Shown in pieces: positions 8,733 through 16,827 of a DNA stretch of 64,000 nt; the first letter of the stretch is position 1; every line of letters starts with the position of its first letter. The notes below the pieces were generated by a model that worked only from the letters and a program-made list of their open reading frames with translations, was not told the origin of the DNA and did no database searches. Both the position numbers and the translations under genes were made by a program. The DNA is from Nocardia niigatensis NBRC 100131 (GTDB lineage: Bacteria > Actinomycetota > Actinomycetes > Mycobacteriales > Mycobacteriaceae): NCBI RefSeq assembly GCF_000308655.1, contig NZ_BAGC01000003.1, positions 124,001 through 188,000 on the forward strand, given 5' to 3'.

Positions 8733-9362
8733 ATGGCAGTGACGGAAGCGCGCGAGCGGATCATTCTCGCGGCGGAACAGCTGATCGCCGAGCGCGGGCA
8801 GGCGGTGCCGCTGCGCGATATCGCCGCGGCCGCGGGCCAGCGGAACAACTCGGCGATCCAGTACCACTTCGGTTCCCGCGACGGGCTCATCGAAGCCGTG
8901 GTCGAGCACCGGCTGGCCACCCTGGAGGTGCGCCGGCTGGAACTGCTGGCCGAACAGGCCGGCGCGGGCGCGACGGGCGTGCACGACCTGCTGGAGGCGC
9001 TGGTCATCCCGATGCTCGAGCTGAGCGATCGGCACGGGATCCACCACTACGCGCGGTTCCTCGAGCAGATCCACACCCATCCGGCCGTCACCGACGCGGC
9101 CAATCTGGAATCTGCCCGCCGCACCTCGGTGCGCGTCATCATGCAGCAGCTCGAACGGGAACTGACCGACCTGCCGAAACGATTGCGGCTGCGGCGATTG
9201 CGCGCACTGCCGACAGTGCTGTTCGTGCTGCTGGCCGACCACGAGCGGGCGGTGGAGGCCGGCCGGGTGGCCGCCGGCGACGTGGCGGCGTGGGGCGAGA
9301 TCGTGGACATGCTGGCGGGGGCGCTGACCGCTCCGGTGGTGGAGCGCGCGCCGATCCGCTGA
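8733..9362 (+). CDS. TetR/AcrR-family transcriptional regulator
   Basis: A 209-residue repressor-type protein. The N-terminal helix-turn-helix is plain: [23 protein letters not shown] followed by the recognition-helix region [14 protein letters not shown] (about 13-55). The C-terminal ligand domain is unclassified. AGGAG precedes the ATG by about nine bases. It is divergent from the SDR/dehydrogenase pair and probably represses that operon and itself through the palindrome at 8646-8663. It is followed by a strong terminator. Confidence 0.93.
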   Translation: MAVTEARERIILAAEQLIAERGQAVPLRDIAAAAGQRNNSAIQYHFGSRDGLIEAVVEHRLATLEVRRLELLAEQAGAGATGVHDLLEALVIPMLELSDRHGIHHYARFLEQIHTHPAVTDAANLESARRTSVRVIMQQLERELTDLPKRLRLRRLRALPTVLFVLLADHERAVEAGRVAAGDVAAWGEIVDMLAGALTAPVVERAPIR

Positions 9363-9376
9363 CACCGTAACGCGAA

Positions 9377-9409
9377 CGGCCCGCCCCGGATCGAATCCGG
9401 GGCGGGCCG
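9377..9409. terminator. Hairpin terminator between converging genes
   Basis: CGGCCCGCCCCGGA pairs perfectly with TCCGGGGCGGGCCG around a TCGAA loop. It can serve the tetR gene and the converging minus-strand membrane-protein gene. Confidence 0.85.
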
Positions 9410-9425
9410 CTCCGAGCGTGATGAA

Positions 9426-10070
9426 CTAGCGCTGGTGAGGCTGCGGGTAATTCGGCGGCGCGGGCTGCTGATAGCCGCCCTGCTGCGCGTAGCCCTGCTG
9501 CTGGGCGCCCCTGGACGGAGGCGGATAACCCTGCGGCGCATACGGATTCGAAGGCTGCGCGGCATAACCCGGCTGGTTCGGCGCGGGGTAGCCCGGCTGG
9601 GGCTGCGGAGCCTGGTAATTCGGCTGCGGCGCGGGCTGATTCGGTGCCGACTGGTAGCCCTGCGGCGCGAAACCCTGGGAAGGAGCGGTATTCGCGGCGG
9701 GCGGATAGGACGGCGGCGCGGCGTAGCCGGGCGCGGCCGCGCCGCTCGGCGGCGGCAGGTAGCCCTGATCGGGTGCGCCGGCCGGCGGCGGGAAGGAGCC
9801 GACCGGGGCCGGGTAGCCGTGGACCGGGGTGTTCACCTGGTCGTAGGGGCTCGGCGCCGGTGCGTACATGGGCATGGCGGCCTGGTCGTTCTCGCGCTTC
9901 TTCCTGAGTGCGAACCACACGCCGCCGCTGATGAGAATGACGAGCAGCAGGCCGATGAGGCCGAACGCACGGTCCACGACGTTGACGCAGACCCGGATGA
10001 GAATGATCACGGCGATGGCGCCGACAATGGCGATCGCGCGGCGTGCCGCGCCACCTGGTTGCTGTGACAT
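9426..10070 (-). CDS. Small membrane protein with Pro/Gln/Tyr-rich tail
   Basis: A 214-residue protein of unknown function. It has two hydrophobic helices near the N-terminus (about 11-30 and 36-54), a basic RKKRE stop-transfer segment, then a 150-residue low-complexity tail rich in Pro, Gln, Tyr and Gly with recurring QGY, PGY and PNQP units. Such tails are frequent in mycolata membrane proteins, possibly disordered and cell-envelope-facing or scaffold-like. A GGGGGA site precedes the ATG. It is divergent from the DUF2752 gene. Confidence 0.75.
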   Translation of the reverse strand: MSQQPGGAARRAIAIVGAIAVIILIRVCVNVVDRAFGLIGLLLVILISGGVWFALRKKRENDQAAMPMYAPAPSPYDQVNTPVHGYPAPVGSFPPPAGAPDQGYLPPPSGAAAPGYAAPPSYPPAANTAPSQGFAPQGYQSAPNQPAPQPNYQAPQPQPGYPAPNQPGYAAQPSNPYAPQGYPPPSRGAQQQGYAQQGGYQQPAPPNYPQPHQR

Positions 10071-10189
10071 GAGTGAAGTCCCCCGAATTCGAAAACGATT
10101 GCCGGGGCAGCATACCCAAGCCCGCTCGACTTCTCCGGGTGCGAAGTTCGGTGCGGCCTGGCAGGTCGGTGGTGGTGCGGCTACCGTTG

Positions 10190-10648
10190 ATGGTCGTGGA
10201 CACCACGACAGCAGCAGTCATGGAAACCCCCGCCCGCCCGCGGTGGCCGGCAGTCGGGCTGCCGCTGCTGACCGGTGGGGCGGTGGCCGGTGGGCTGGCG
10301 CTGCTGCACTTCCGGGATCCGCACGTGCAGGGCGCCTATGGCGTGTGCCCCTTCTACGAACTGACCGGATACTGGTGCCCCGGCTGCGGCGGGTTGCGCG
10401 GTCTGCACAACCTCACCGACGGCCGGATTCTCGACGCCATTCACAGCAATGTGCTGCTGCTCCCGTTGACGCTGGGCTTCATCGCCTGGTGGGGCGTCTG
10501 GGTGATGCGCGGATGGCGGGGTAATCCGGTGCCGCCGCGGCTACCGCGGGTGCTGCCCCGGTACGCGATGTGGGTGGCCCTGGCGTTTCTGCTGGTCTTC
10601 ACGGTTGTGCGGAACACACCGTGGGGTAGTTGGATCGCGCCCGTTTAG
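10190..10648 (+). CDS. DUF2752 membrane protein
   Basis: A 152-residue protein with the DUF2752 signature CPFYELTGYWCPGCGGLRGLHNL region (cysteines in CPF and CPGCG) between hydrophobic helices; three to four membrane segments are visible (about 23-40, 85-104, 126-146). Function is unknown; the paired cysteines could bind metal or form a redox site. Several start codons are possible (ATG 10190, GTG 10196, ATG 10220), and none has a strong ribosome-binding site. The next small gene follows 18 bases later. Confidence 0.8.
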   Translation: MVVDTTTAAVMETPARPRWPAVGLPLLTGGAVAGGLALLHFRDPHVQGAYGVCPFYELTGYWCPGCGGLRGLHNLTDGRILDAIHSNVLLLPLTLGFIAWWGVWVMRGWRGNPVPPRLPRVLPRYAMWVALAFLLVFTVVRNTPWGSWIAPV

Positions 10649-10666
10649 GCGGGGCATGCTCTGCGT

Positions 10667-10855
10667 ATGAGCGATTCGTTGAAGGCCCGAGTGCGGGAGA
10701 AGCTGATCCGGCAGCTCGAGGAGGATGGGCCGCCGGACCCGGACCAGGAGGACACCCGGCAGCTCGCCGTCCGGTACGACCTCGACGCGCTCGAGGCGGT
10801 GGCCGAGGACGATCCGCTCGTCGAGGAGCTCGCGGCTCGCTACCTGGTGCCCTGA
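10667..10855 (+). CDS. Conserved-looking small acidic protein
   Basis: A 62-residue protein with no recognised domain. It is strongly charged, with a basic amphipathic start (SLKARVREKLIRQLEED) and an acidic remainder ending LVEELAARYLVP. Codon use is typical of the genome and the frame fits neatly between the DUF2752 gene and the converging aminotransferase gene. Its function is unknown. Confidence 0.6.
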   Translation: MSDSLKARVREKLIRQLEEDGPPDPDQEDTRQLAVRYDLDALEAVAEDDPLVEELAARYLVP

Positions 10856-10867
10856 GCGGATCCTGAT

Positions 10868-12181
10868 TCAGAAACCACAGGCGGCCGCGCCCTCGGCCGA
10901 ATTGCCGAAGGGCCGGGTTTCGGGGACCGGGCTCCAATGCCCTTCGGCGCGAGCGTAATTCCAGGCCGGTCCGCGGTCCACGAGAGTGGCGATGGCGTCG
11001 ATGAGGCGGTCGACGTCGTCGGCGGTGGTGCCCAGCCCGATGCTGGCGCGCAGCGCGGCATCGACGCCGAGGCGGGACAGCAGCGGGTGGGCGCAGAACC
11101 GGCCGTCGCGCACCCCGATACCGTGCTCGGCGGAGAGATAGGCGGCCACCTGGCCCGGCTCGAAGCCCTCGATGGTGAAGGCGACGATGCCGACGGCGTC
11201 GGCGCTGTCGCGCCAGATGTGCAGGAAGTCCACGCCCGGAACGGTTTTCAGGCCGTAGCGCAGCCGGTGGGTGAGGTACCGCTCATGCTCGACCACGGTG
11301 GTCTCGTCCAGCTCGGCGAGGGCGTCGCAGGCGGCGGCCAGCGCGGCCACGCCCAGCACATTCGGCGAACCGGCCTCGTGGCGCTGCGGGGCGGGAGCCC
11401 ATTCGACGCTCCGGTCGGTCACCGAGCGCACCGCGCCGCCGCCGGCCAGGTACGGCTCGGCCTGGTCCAGCCAGTCACGGCGCCCGACCAGCACGCCCGC
11501 GCCGAACGGGGCATAGGCCTTGTGGCCGGAGAACGCCAGGTAGTCGATGCCGGTGGTGCGCAGGTCGATGCGGCGGTGCGGGGCCAGCTGGGCGGCGTCC
11601 ACCAGGATGCGGGTGCCGCACTGGTGGGCGATCCAGGCCAGCCGCTCCAGCGGCAGCAGTTCGCCGGTCACATTGGAGGCGCCCGTAACCGCCAGCAGCG
11701 CAGCGGGTTTCGAGCACAGCTCGGCGACCAGCCGCTGGATGGTCTCCTCGATGGTGTCCGCGACCGCGACCACGCGGCGGCCGCGCCGGGTCCAGGGCAG
11801 CAGGTTGGCGTGGTGCTCGACGTCCAGCACCACGGTGTCACCGGGAACGCAGGCGGCCAGCAGGTTCAGCGAGTCGGTGGTGTTGCGGGTGAAGACCACC
11901 ACCTGGTCGTCGGCCGCGTTCAGGAAGCGGGCGACCGAGCCGCGGGCCGACTCGTAGCAGTCGGTCGAGACCCGGGAGGCGTATCCCGCCCCGCGGTGCA
12001 CGCTGGCGTAGTAGGGCAGCAGGCCCGCGACCCGGTCGGTGACCTGCCGCAAGGCGGGAGCGCTGGCGGCGTAATCGAAGTTGGCGTAGCCGATCGTCCC
12101 ACCCTGGACCAGCGGAACCCGCAGGTCACAGCCGGAAACGGGGGCGAGGGCGGCACAGGTCTGGTCGGCGAAAGCAGTCAT
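10868..12181 (-). CDS. PLP-dependent class V aminotransferase / cysteine-desulfurase-like
   Basis: A 437-residue fold-type I PLP enzyme. Key features are NFDYAASAPAL near the N-terminus, the PLP-contact segment TRNTTDSLNLLA, VDAAQLAPHRRIDL (the aspartate that contacts the PLP ring), and the Schiff-base lysine in FSGHKAYAPFG. The family includes SufS/NifS cysteine desulfurases, selenocysteine lyases and isopenicillin-N epimerases. The upstream SAM-IV riboswitch ties the gene to sulfur or methionine metabolism, favouring a role in moving sulfur from cysteine or a related thiol. A related aminotransferase lies near echA21 in M. tuberculosis. I chose ATG 12181; an adjacent GTG is equally possible. 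Confidence 0.88.
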   Translation of the reverse strand: MTAFADQTCAALAPVSGCDLRVPLVQGGTIGYANFDYAASAPALRQVTDRVAGLLPYYASVHRGAGYASRVSTDCYESARGSVARFLNAADDQVVVFTRNTTDSLNLLAACVPGDTVVLDVEHHANLLPWTRRGRRVVAVADTIEETIQRLVAELCSKPAALLAVTGASNVTGELLPLERLAWIAHQCGTRILVDAAQLAPHRRIDLRTTGIDYLAFSGHKAYAPFGAGVLVGRRDWLDQAEPYLAGGGAVRSVTDRSVEWAPAPQRHEAGSPNVLGVAALAAACDALAELDETTVVEHERYLTHRLRYGLKTVPGVDFLHIWRDSADAVGIVAFTIEGFEPGQVAAYLSAEHGIGVRDGRFCAHPLLSRLGVDAALRASIGLGTTADDVDRLIDAIATLVDRGPAWNYARAEGHWSPVPETRPFGNSAEGAAACGF

Positions 12182-12273
12182 CACGAAATCCCGTCGGGGT
12201 TCATGGACGCGCGATCGGAAAACAGGAATCGATCGAGAGTCCGCGCTTGCCGCGCCCGGTCGGGCGTCGGCCC

Positions 12274-12351
12274 GGTCGTCACCCGGAGCACCCCACCGCG
12301 GAGGAGGGTTGCCGACCAGCAAGCCGGGGCTTCGCGCTGGTACTCATGACC
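12274..12351 (-). promoter_or_regulatory. SAM-IV riboswitch
   Basis: The minus strand reads GGTCATGAG, then CCAGC ... GCTGG with an inner AAGCC/GGCTT stem, then GGCAACCCTCC, CGCGGTGGGGTGC and CCGGGTGACGACC. This order and these conserved segments are the SAM-IV aptamer known from Actinomycetales. The closing helix pairs GGTC with GACC. It begins a few bases after a predicted transcription start and ends about 92 bases before the aminotransferase start codon. High S-adenosylmethionine is expected to lower expression, as in known cases. The expression platform is not obvious. Confidence 0.92.
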
Positions 12352-12360
12352 TGATTGCAG

Positions 12361-12390
12361 AGATTGGCAGACGCCTCGCGGGCTTGTCAA
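12361..12390 (-). promoter_or_regulatory. Promoter driving the SAM-IV transcript
   Basis: On the minus strand a perfect -35 TTGACA is followed after 18 bases by CAATCT. The start site would fall about seven bases later, just before the aptamer. The fit of promoter and aptamer supports both. Confidence 0.7.
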
Positions 12391-12748
12391 CCCTGGCCGG
12401 GTCGGCCCGTCGGGCTCAGATCTTCTCCGCCCGGTGCTGATGTCCTGGCGCTCGAAATCGATGGCTACCGGAATCACCGTGCCGGGCAGCGGGATTCGAC
12501 GCTGCTTGCGGGGTGGGGTTCACCGGCGGATCGACTTCGAAGACCGGTATCCCGGCGGGCGCGGCCAGGCGGCGGTCGCGGGGGTCGGGGCGCGCGCCGA
12601 GGACGACCTGCGGCGCCGCGTAGCGCGACCCCAGCGGAGTGTGAGGAACGGCATGCCGGTCTCGGAAAAATCGTCCGAAAGTTGGATCGGGTGGGCCGCA
12701 AAGTTCGAATCGCGCGAACGTTGCTGGGGCGTATGGTCGGAGTCGAAG
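12391..12748. other. Intergenic stretch without a recognisable gene
   Basis: This lies between the riboswitch promoter (minus) and the heme oxygenase regulatory site (plus). Short open frames exist on both strands but are Arg/Pro-rich with poor codon use and no ribosome-binding sites. I see no repeat or RNA structure to report. Confidence 0.4.
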
Positions 12749-12767
12749 TTAGGGTAGCCAAAGTGGG
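12749..12767 (+). promoter_or_regulatory. Candidate IdeR/DtxR iron box
   Basis: TTAGGGTAGCCAAAGTGGG matches the left half of the 19-bp IdeR consensus (TTAGGTTAGSCTAACCTAA) at 8 of 9 positions, and 12 of 19 overall; the right half is weak. It sits 33 bases before the heme oxygenase start, where iron repression is expected from knowledge of related genes. Confidence 0.5.
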
Positions 12768-12799
12768 GTGCCCCGGAGTTGACCACGAGGAGCCCGACC

Positions 12800-13462
12800 A
12801 TGTTGGACACCAGCACCCCGTTCTCGACGCTCATTCGTACCGCGACCGAGCAGCAGCACAATGAGGCCGAGCACTCCACGTTCATGCGCGACCTGCTCGC
12901 CGGGGAGCTCGGAGTGGAGGCGTTCTACCGCTACACCGCCCAGCTCTGGTTCATCTACGCCGCCCTCGAGAAGGACTCCGCCACCCTGGCCGCCGACCCG
13001 GTCGCGGGTCCGTTCATCAAGCCCGAACTGGCGCGACTGGCCTCACTGGAGGCCGACCTGGCCCACCTCGGCGGCGCGAACTGGCGTGACGAGCTGACCG
13101 CGCTGCCCGCCACCGCCGCCTACGCCGCCCGCATCGCGGAGTGCGCGAAGGAGTGGCCGGCCGGCTATGTCGTCCACCACTACACCCGCTACCTGGGCGA
13201 TCTCTCCGGTGGCCAGGTCATTCGCGGTACCGCCGAGAAGCTGTGGAACCTGCCCAAGAAGGGCGACGGCGTGCGGTTCTACGTCTTCGAGGACATCGCC
13301 AACCCGGCCGCGTTCAAGCGCGGCTACCGCGAGGCCCTCGACCAGCTGCCCCTCGAGGGCCCCGAAGTCGATCGCGTGCTCGATGAGGCGCGACTGGCGT
13401 TCACGATGAACACCGACCTGTTCCGCGAGCTGGGTGCTCAATCCGCTTCCCCGCGTATCTAG
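12800..13462 (+). CDS. hmuO: Biliverdin-producing heme oxygenase
   Basis: A 220-residue HmuO-type heme oxygenase that cleaves heme to biliverdin, CO and iron. The proximal ligand is H20 in TEQQHNEAEH, matching H20 of Corynebacterium diphtheriae HmuO. The distal helix shows the flexible glycine motif GDLSGGQVI, and YRYTAQLWFIYAALE is typical of the family. I start at ATG 12800 because GAGGAG lies seven bases upstream; an earlier in-frame start at 12779 lacks one. The candidate iron box suggests induction when iron is scarce, so its job is probably iron acquisition from host or environmental heme. Confidence 0.95.
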   Translation: MLDTSTPFSTLIRTATEQQHNEAEHSTFMRDLLAGELGVEAFYRYTAQLWFIYAALEKDSATLAADPVAGPFIKPELARLASLEADLAHLGGANWRDELTALPATAAYAARIAECAKEWPAGYVVHHYTRYLGDLSGGQVIRGTAEKLWNLPKKGDGVRFYVFEDIANPAAFKRGYREALDQLPLEGPEVDRVLDEARLAFTMNTDLFRELGAQSASPRI

Positions 13463-13489
13463 TGGGCGGCTGAGAGCCGTTCGGAGCTG

Positions 13490-13516
13490 GGCACCCGTGC
13501 CGGCGGTTGGGGTGCC
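13490..13516 (+). terminator. Possible terminator after heme oxygenase
   Basis: GGCACCC pairs with GGGTGCC around a GC-rich loop, 28 bases after the stop codon. It has only seven pairs and no T-run. Confidence 0.4.
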
Positions 13517-13680
13517 GAGACAATTCTGGGCGTACCCGGCGAGCTACCCTGACCGCACGAAATCTGTTGTCGCGTTGGGATACCAGGGGCACTGACCTGT
13601 CTGTCGGGGGCGGGTCAGCGGACCCGTCCGCAGCGAATCGGGCTTGTGCTTCCGTAGCGGCGTGGGTTGCCATGGAGGGC

Positions 13681-14319
13681 ATGAGTTTTCCGCTGCTGCT
13701 GAGTTTCGTGGGGTTGTGTGTGCTGCTCGCGCTCACGCCGGGGCCGGATACCTTTCTGGTACTGCGATTCTCGATGGCCGGATCCCGGCCCGGGATCGCG
13801 GCGGCGGTGGGCTCCGCGTTCGGCGGGATCGTGTGGGCCACCGTGGTCGCGGCCGGAGTGGCGGCGCTGCTGGAGCAGTCGGCGACCGCGTATCGCACGC
13901 TCAAGGTGATCGGCGGAATCTACCTGGTGTACCTGGGGGTGCGGGCGCTGCTCGCGCATCGGCGCGAGCAGGACGGGGCGGACGGCGAGGCGGATGTCGC
14001 GGGGGCGCAAAGCAAGCCGGCGACGCTGCGCTCGGCGTTTGCTGCTGGATTGCTGTCATGTGTCTTCAATCCGAAGGTGGGGTTGTTCTACCTCGCGGTG
14101 CTGCCGCAGTTCCTGACCCATGTGACGTTCCTGAACACGCTCACGCTCGGGGCCATCGAATCCACTGTCGCGGCAATCGAAATGATCGTGCTGGCGGTGG
14201 CGGCCGCACGGGCGGTGGCGCTGCTGCGGCGCCCGCGCATCCGGGCGCGGCTGGAACAGGCGAGCGCGGCGATACTGGCGGCGCTGGGGATCGGCACTGC
14301 GGCCTCGGCCGCGGCCTGA
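13681..14319 (+). CDS. LysE-family amino-acid exporter
   Basis: A 212-residue inner-membrane protein of the LysE/RhtB family. The N-terminal signature LLALTPGPDTFLVLR (about 14-28) and GGIYLVYLGVRAL are diagnostic, and about six hydrophobic helices are visible. Members export amino acids or related metabolites using proton exchange; the substrate here is unknown. ATG 13681 has GGAGG only two bases upstream; ATG 13672 is an alternative. The gene converges on a flavin reductase gene with a single base between the stop codons and no terminator. Confidence 0.9.
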   Translation: MSFPLLLSFVGLCVLLALTPGPDTFLVLRFSMAGSRPGIAAAVGSAFGGIVWATVVAAGVAALLEQSATAYRTLKVIGGIYLVYLGVRALLAHRREQDGADGEADVAGAQSKPATLRSAFAAGLLSCVFNPKVGLFYLAVLPQFLTHVTFLNTLTLGAIESTVAAIEMIVLAVAAARAVALLRRPRIRARLEQASAAILAALGIGTAASAAA

Positions 14320-14320
14320 G

Positions 14321-14869
14321 TCAGTCGGCGATCTCGGCGCGGTGGTAGGCGCCGTTGTAGTACACCAGCGGGCCGACCGCGGGGGAGCTCTCGGTGTTGT
14401 CGTGCACCTGGGTGACCAGGCCGATGACCAGGGTGTGGTCGCCGACGGGGAGGAGCTGGTGGACGGTGGCGCGGACCCAGATGGGGCTGCCGTGCAGGAC
14501 CGGTTCACCGGTGCCCAGGTTCGTCCAGAGGGACCGGTCGGTGAAGCGCTCCTCGGCGTTGCGGCTGAACCGCTGCGCCAGATGCTTCTGATGCTCGCCC
14601 AGGAAATGCACCACCAGCGATTCCGCCCGCACCATGGCCTCGATGCTGGAGGAGGTCTCGGCGATATTGAACGAGATGAGCGGCGGCTGCGCCGACAGCG
14701 AGGCGAACGAGGTGGCGGTGAAACCCACCGGACCCTGCTCGGAGTTCAGCGTGACGATGGTGACCCCGGCCGGATAGTGCCGCATGGCGGCGCGGTACTG
14801 CTGCGCGGTTATGCCGCTCAGATCGTCGGGCACGTGTAGCTCGGTGCCGGGCGTCGGGGAATCGCTCAC
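14321..14869 (-). CDS. Flavin reductase family protein
   Basis: A 182-residue FMN-binding split-barrel protein of the HpaC-like flavin reductase family. Visible features are [34 protein letters not shown] and [17 protein letters not shown]. Such proteins reduce FMN or FAD with NAD(P)H and pass it to a two-component monooxygenase; no oxygenase partner is next to it. The start is GTG with only a weak site upstream. It is the last gene of a minus-strand group with the YbaK-like gene 66 bases upstream. Confidence 0.92.
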   Translation of the reverse strand: MSDSPTPGTELHVPDDLSGITAQQYRAAMRHYPAGVTIVTLNSEQGPVGFTATSFASLSAQPPLISFNIAETSSSIEAMVRAESLVVHFLGEHQKHLAQRFSRNAEERFTDRSLWTNLGTGEPVLHGSPIWVRATVHQLLPVGDHTLVIGLVTQVHDNTESSPAVGPLVYYNGAYHRAEIAD

Positions 14870-14935
14870 GTCTCGAAACTACGTGGTCGGACGCCCGGTT
14901 ATTCCATGCGGTGAGAAGTCGCTCGGCGGCCGGGC

Positions 14936-15409
14936 TCAGTCGACATCGATGGCCAGGCCCGCCGTGATCCGGACCAGTTCTCCGAAAGTGGTGCGGAACA
15001 GCGTGTTCGGATGCCCGCCCGCGGCCCAGAGCTCCTGATACTGCGACAGCGCGGTGTCCACGAAGGTCGGCAGGTTGGTGGGATGCCCGAGCGGCGCGAC
15101 GCCTCCGATGGGCTGCCCGGTCACCTCGCGGACCACCGCCGCGGGCGCGCGGGACAGCGTCCCCTCGAGACGCTGCCCGGTGCGGCTCAGATGCACCTGG
15201 TGGGCACCGGACACCAGCAGCAGCACCGGATCGTCGTCGAGCAGGAACACCAGGGATTTCGTGATCGCCCCGATGGTCACGCCGAGCGCGTCGGCCGCTT
15301 CCTGCGCGGTGTGGGTGGGAGTGGGCTGGGTGATGATCACCCCGTGATGGCCGCGCGCGATCAAGGTGTCGGAAACCTTCGACGCGACCGGTGGCAGGGA
15401 CCTGCGCAT
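14936..15409 (-). CDS. YbaK/EbsC (prolyl-tRNA editing domain) protein
   Basis: A 157-residue stand-alone editing-domain protein. It shows QEAADALGVTIGAITKSLVF with the conserved lysine, GAHQVHLS and GGVAPLGHPTNLPTFVD, the family pattern. YbaK-type proteins hydrolyse misacylated tRNAs such as Cys-tRNA(Pro); other members act on Ala or other aminoacyl-tRNAs. The exact specificity cannot be read from the sequence. It starts at ATG 15409, 40 bases after the end of the OHCU-decarboxylase-like gene, suggesting co-transcription. Confidence 0.9.
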   Translation of the reverse strand: MRRSLPPVASKVSDTLIARGHHGVIITQPTPTHTAQEAADALGVTIGAITKSLVFLLDDDPVLLLVSGAHQVHLSRTGQRLEGTLSRAPAAVVREVTGQPIGGVAPLGHPTNLPTFVDTALSQYQELWAAGGHPNTLFRTTFGELVRITAGLAIDVD

Positions 15410-15449
15410 GGCAACCAGGGTAGAGCGATTGCGGTCCAGGTGCCGGGGA

Positions 15450-15770
15450 TCAATAGTCGGGGTAGCCCTCTTCCGGGCCCAGCAGCTCGGTGAGGCGGTC
15501 ACGCACGATCGGGGCCAGCTCTTCGATGGTGTGCTGCGAAACCCACTGGTGCGCACAGGAATCGAAGACCCGTTCCAGGTCGATCGCGGACAGCGCGTGC
15601 AGTTCCGCCGCGGCGGCGGTCTGCAGGGCGGCGTAGCCCGGGTACGGCCGGCCGTCGGCGATCTTCTGGGCCCAGGTGACATTGCAGCAGCATTCGTACA
15701 GGGCATGAATCGCGCGATGACGGGGGAGCGTATTGAAGCGGTCGAGGCCGATTCCGTGATGCATCAACAT
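15450..15770 (-). CDS. OHCU-decarboxylase-like short protein
   Basis: A 106-residue protein resembling 2-oxo-4-hydroxy-4-carboxy-5-ureidoimidazoline decarboxylase, the last step of urate to allantoin conversion. FNTLPRHRAIHALYECCCNVTWAQKIADGRPY matches the start of that fold in order and spacing, and RDRLTELLGPEEGYPDY forms the end. It is shorter than the usual 160-170 residues, and the conserved HPRIG active-site segment reads CAHQWV, so enzyme activity is doubtful. No other urate genes are nearby. ATG 15770 has GAGGT upstream. Confidence 0.6.
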   Translation of the reverse strand: MLMHHGIGLDRFNTLPRHRAIHALYECCCNVTWAQKIADGRPYPGYAALQTAAAAELHALSAIDLERVFDSCAHQWVSQHTIEELAPIVRDRLTELLGPEEGYPDY

Positions 15771-15915
15771 CGGGACCTCACACACGGGATGGGCGAGTTG
15801 TGCGGACCCGCTAATCGTCCGTCGAAAGCGTGCCGATAACACTGGGACACAGCAGATTTAGCACAGGATTTACACCGGCCTGCCGGGCCCCCGGCACCCC
15901 CGATACGCTGGACCG

Positions 15916-16737
15916 ATGACCGAATGGAAGGCTTTCGAGGTCGAAAGCAAGGACCACATCGCCCAGGTGACGCTCACCGGTCCGGGCAAGGGCAATGCCA
16001 TGGGCCCCGACTTCTGGCGTGAACTGCCGCTGATCTTCGGCGAACTCGACGCCGACCCGGAGATCCGCGCCATCGTGCTCACCGGATCCGGCAAGCACTT
16101 CTCCTACGGCCTGGACCTGCCGGCCATGAGCCCGCTGTTCGGGCCGCTGCTGGCCGACAAGGCCCTCGCCGGACCGCGCACCGACTTCCTCAAGCACGTG
16201 CGCGGCATGCAGGACTCCGTCACCGCGGTCGCCGACTGCGTCAAGCCGGTCATCGCGGCCATCTCCGGCTGGTGCATCGGCGGCGGCCTGGACCTGATCG
16301 CCGCCGCCGACGTCCGACTGGCCAGCGCCGACGCCAAGTTCAGCCTGCGCGAGGCCAAGGTGGCCATCGTCGCCGACATCGGCTCGCTGCACCGGCTGCC
16401 CGGCATCATCGGTGAAGGCCACGTGCGCGAACTCGCCTACACCGGCAAGGACATCGACGCCGCCCGCGCCGAGAAGATCGGCCTGATCAACGACGTGTAC
16501 GCCGACCAGCAGGCCGTACTGGACGCCGCCCACGCCATGGCCCGCGAGATCGCCGCCAACCCGCCACTGGTGGTCCAGGGCATCAAGGACGTGCTCGACC
16601 AGCCCAAGCGCGGCAGGATCGCCGACGGACTGCGGTACGTGTCGGCCTGGAACTCCGCGTTCCTGCCGTCCGAGGATCTCACCGAGGCCATTCAGGCCGT
16701 TTTCGAGAAGCGATCGCCGGAGTTCAAGGGGAAGTGA
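15916..16737 (+). CDS. Crotonase, delta3,5-delta2,4-dienoyl-CoA isomerase-like
   Basis: A 273-residue enoyl-CoA hydratase/isomerase superfamily member. The oxyanion-hole segments are KHFSYGLDL (about 56-64) and SGWCIGGGLDLIAAADVRLAS (about 116-136). The motif VADIGSLHRLPGIIG closely matches the DVGTLQRLP region of mammalian ECH1 dienoyl-CoA isomerase, including its catalytic aspartate, whereas ordinary hydratases have glutamate near here. It probably acts in beta-oxidation of unsaturated fatty acids. The M. tuberculosis counterpart is likely EchA21. It is a single transcript followed by a long hairpin. Confidence 0.9.
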   Translation: MTEWKAFEVESKDHIAQVTLTGPGKGNAMGPDFWRELPLIFGELDADPEIRAIVLTGSGKHFSYGLDLPAMSPLFGPLLADKALAGPRTDFLKHVRGMQDSVTAVADCVKPVIAAISGWCIGGGLDLIAAADVRLASADAKFSLREAKVAIVADIGSLHRLPGIIGEGHVRELAYTGKDIDAARAEKIGLINDVYADQQAVLDAAHAMAREIAANPPLVVQGIKDVLDQPKRGRIADGLRYVSAWNSAFLPSEDLTEAIQAVFEKRSPEFKGK

Positions 16738-16768
16738 CCCCACGGGGTTTCGGCCCCGGAAAAGGACT

Positions 16769-16820
16769 CCGCACCTCCGGTCCCCGGCCTGTCGTTTCGG
16801 GCGGGGGACCGGAGGTGCGG
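16769..16820 (+). terminator. Long hairpin terminator after crotonase gene
   Basis: A 17-bp perfect stem, CCGCACCTCCGGTCCCC pairing with GGGGACCGGAGGTGCGG, encloses an 18-base loop and lies 32 bases after the stop codon. Confidence 0.85.
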
Positions 16821-16827
16821 CCATGCC

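Noticed and set aside
12434..12885. Short open frames on both strands before hmuO
   Set aside because: Low-quality codon use, Arg/Pro-rich products, no start signals, and overlap with the regulatory region.
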